14,602 nucleotides of DNA from DATFXF01 sp035258565 (GTDB lineage: Bacteria > Acidobacteriota > Terriglobia > Acidiferrales > UBA7541), in assembly GCA_035258565.1 (NCBI GenBank), contig DATFXF010000079.1, positions 1 through 14,602 on the forward strand. The letters are read 5' to 3'. The notes under the pieces are model-generated. The model was given only the letters and a program-made list of their open reading frames with translations, was not told the origin of the DNA and ran no database searches. Numbering within the stretch: the stretch's first letter is position 1; the number at the start of each line of letters is the position of its first letter. Positions 14,335 to 14,602 of the stretch are shown piece by piece. Made by a program: the position numbers and the translations under genes.

Positions 14335-14602
14335 GGGCGTTTCTCCCGAATCGTTCTTCGGGGAGGCGTGGAGGCTTCGCGCGACGAGCCCTCTCTTCTG
14401 GGTTGCACCCCAGGGCTCCCGAGGCCTCGCTCGGCGACGAGCTTCATGGCCTCGTCGATGGGAATTCTGGCCAGGCCTGCTTTTTCATCCACCCAGGCGT
14501 AGCCATTGAGCGCAGCTTCGGCCTCCGCGCGCATCTCGAGGAGTTCTTGCGCAGGGGAAACCCGGTGTCCCGGGGCCCCTTGCAGCCGCGGCTCCGGCGG
14601 AA
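14331..14602 (-). CDS. C-terminal part of small conserved protein upstream of SCO1 (partial)
   Basis: The reading frame is open from the window edge to the TGA at 14331, giving 89 visible residues with the start outside the window. It begins PPEPRLQ, then has a helical Glu/Ala-rich segment (QELLEMRAEAEAALNGY) and the block YAWVDEKAGLARIPIDEAM, followed by KLVAERGL and a basic, Ser/Pro/Arg-rich tail. From memory, proteins with PPEPRLQ plus a WVD-x-A-G-x-x-RIPI-x-x-AM block occur next to SCO and alternative complex III or cox genes in several phyla, but I know no function for them. The usual form has a single N-terminal membrane helix, which would lie outside this window. The 4-nt overlap with SCO1 shows it is part of the oxidase operon. 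An ATG at 14534 is inside the conserved part and is not the true start. Confidence 0.7.
   Translation of the reverse strand, partial: PPEPRLQGAPGHRVSPAQELLEMRAEAEAALNGYAWVDEKAGLARIPIDEAMKLVAERGLGSPGVQPRREGSSREASTPPRRTIREKRP

Noticed and set aside
1..14602. Defence system, CRISPR, phage or transposon content
   Set aside because: I looked for direct repeat arrays, transposase or recombinase motifs, terminal inverted repeats and defence-type domains and saw none; the genes are metabolic, respiratory and efflux functions.

Overview
The window is a high-GC bacterial chromosome segment in which every gene I can support lies on the minus strand; in transcription order it reads from high to low coordinates. 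It holds no rRNA, tRNA or phylogenetic marker. The gene content (an A2-type caa3 oxidase with a SCO protein, and a treZ / GH57-DUF3536 / treY cluster) fits an aerobic, free-living Gram-negative bacterium. Acidobacteriota is my best guess; a myxobacterial or related lineage is possible. This is inference only.

Region 1 (about 14602 to 9812) is the distal part of a respiratory operon. It contains the C-terminal end of a small conserved protein of unknown function, a SCO1/SenC copper chaperone, cytochrome c oxidase subunit II with a fused cytochrome c domain (coxB), subunit I (coxA), subunit III (coxC) and a small subunit IV. Genes overlap by ATGA or are 2 to 15 nt apart, so this is one transcription unit whose start lies beyond the window. 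The subunit I sequence has the YSHP signature of A2-type oxidases. Electrons would enter through the heme c domain of CoxB, pass to CuA, then to heme a and the heme a3/CuB centre, with SCO1 helping to load CuA.

Region 2 (9224 to 9811) is a 588-nt gap with no convincing gene. It carries two stem-loops downstream of the cox operon, and it must contain or adjoin the promoter of the trehalose operon.

Region 3 (9223 to 1974) is a three-gene operon: treZ, a GH57/DUF3536 protein, then treY. TreY converts the reducing end of malto-oligosaccharides to a trehalosyl unit and TreZ releases trehalose. The GH57 protein sits translationally coupled between them, and no treX/glgX debranching enzyme is visible here. 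A role for the GH57 enzyme in supplying or trimming the glucan is the main functional question of the window.

Region 4 (1859 to 1) is a TetR-family regulator followed by an overlapping TetA-like MFS exporter that runs off the window edge. A perfect 12-nt-arm palindrome just upstream of tetR is a strong candidate operator for self-regulation. I found no CRISPR array, insertion sequence, phage gene or defence system.
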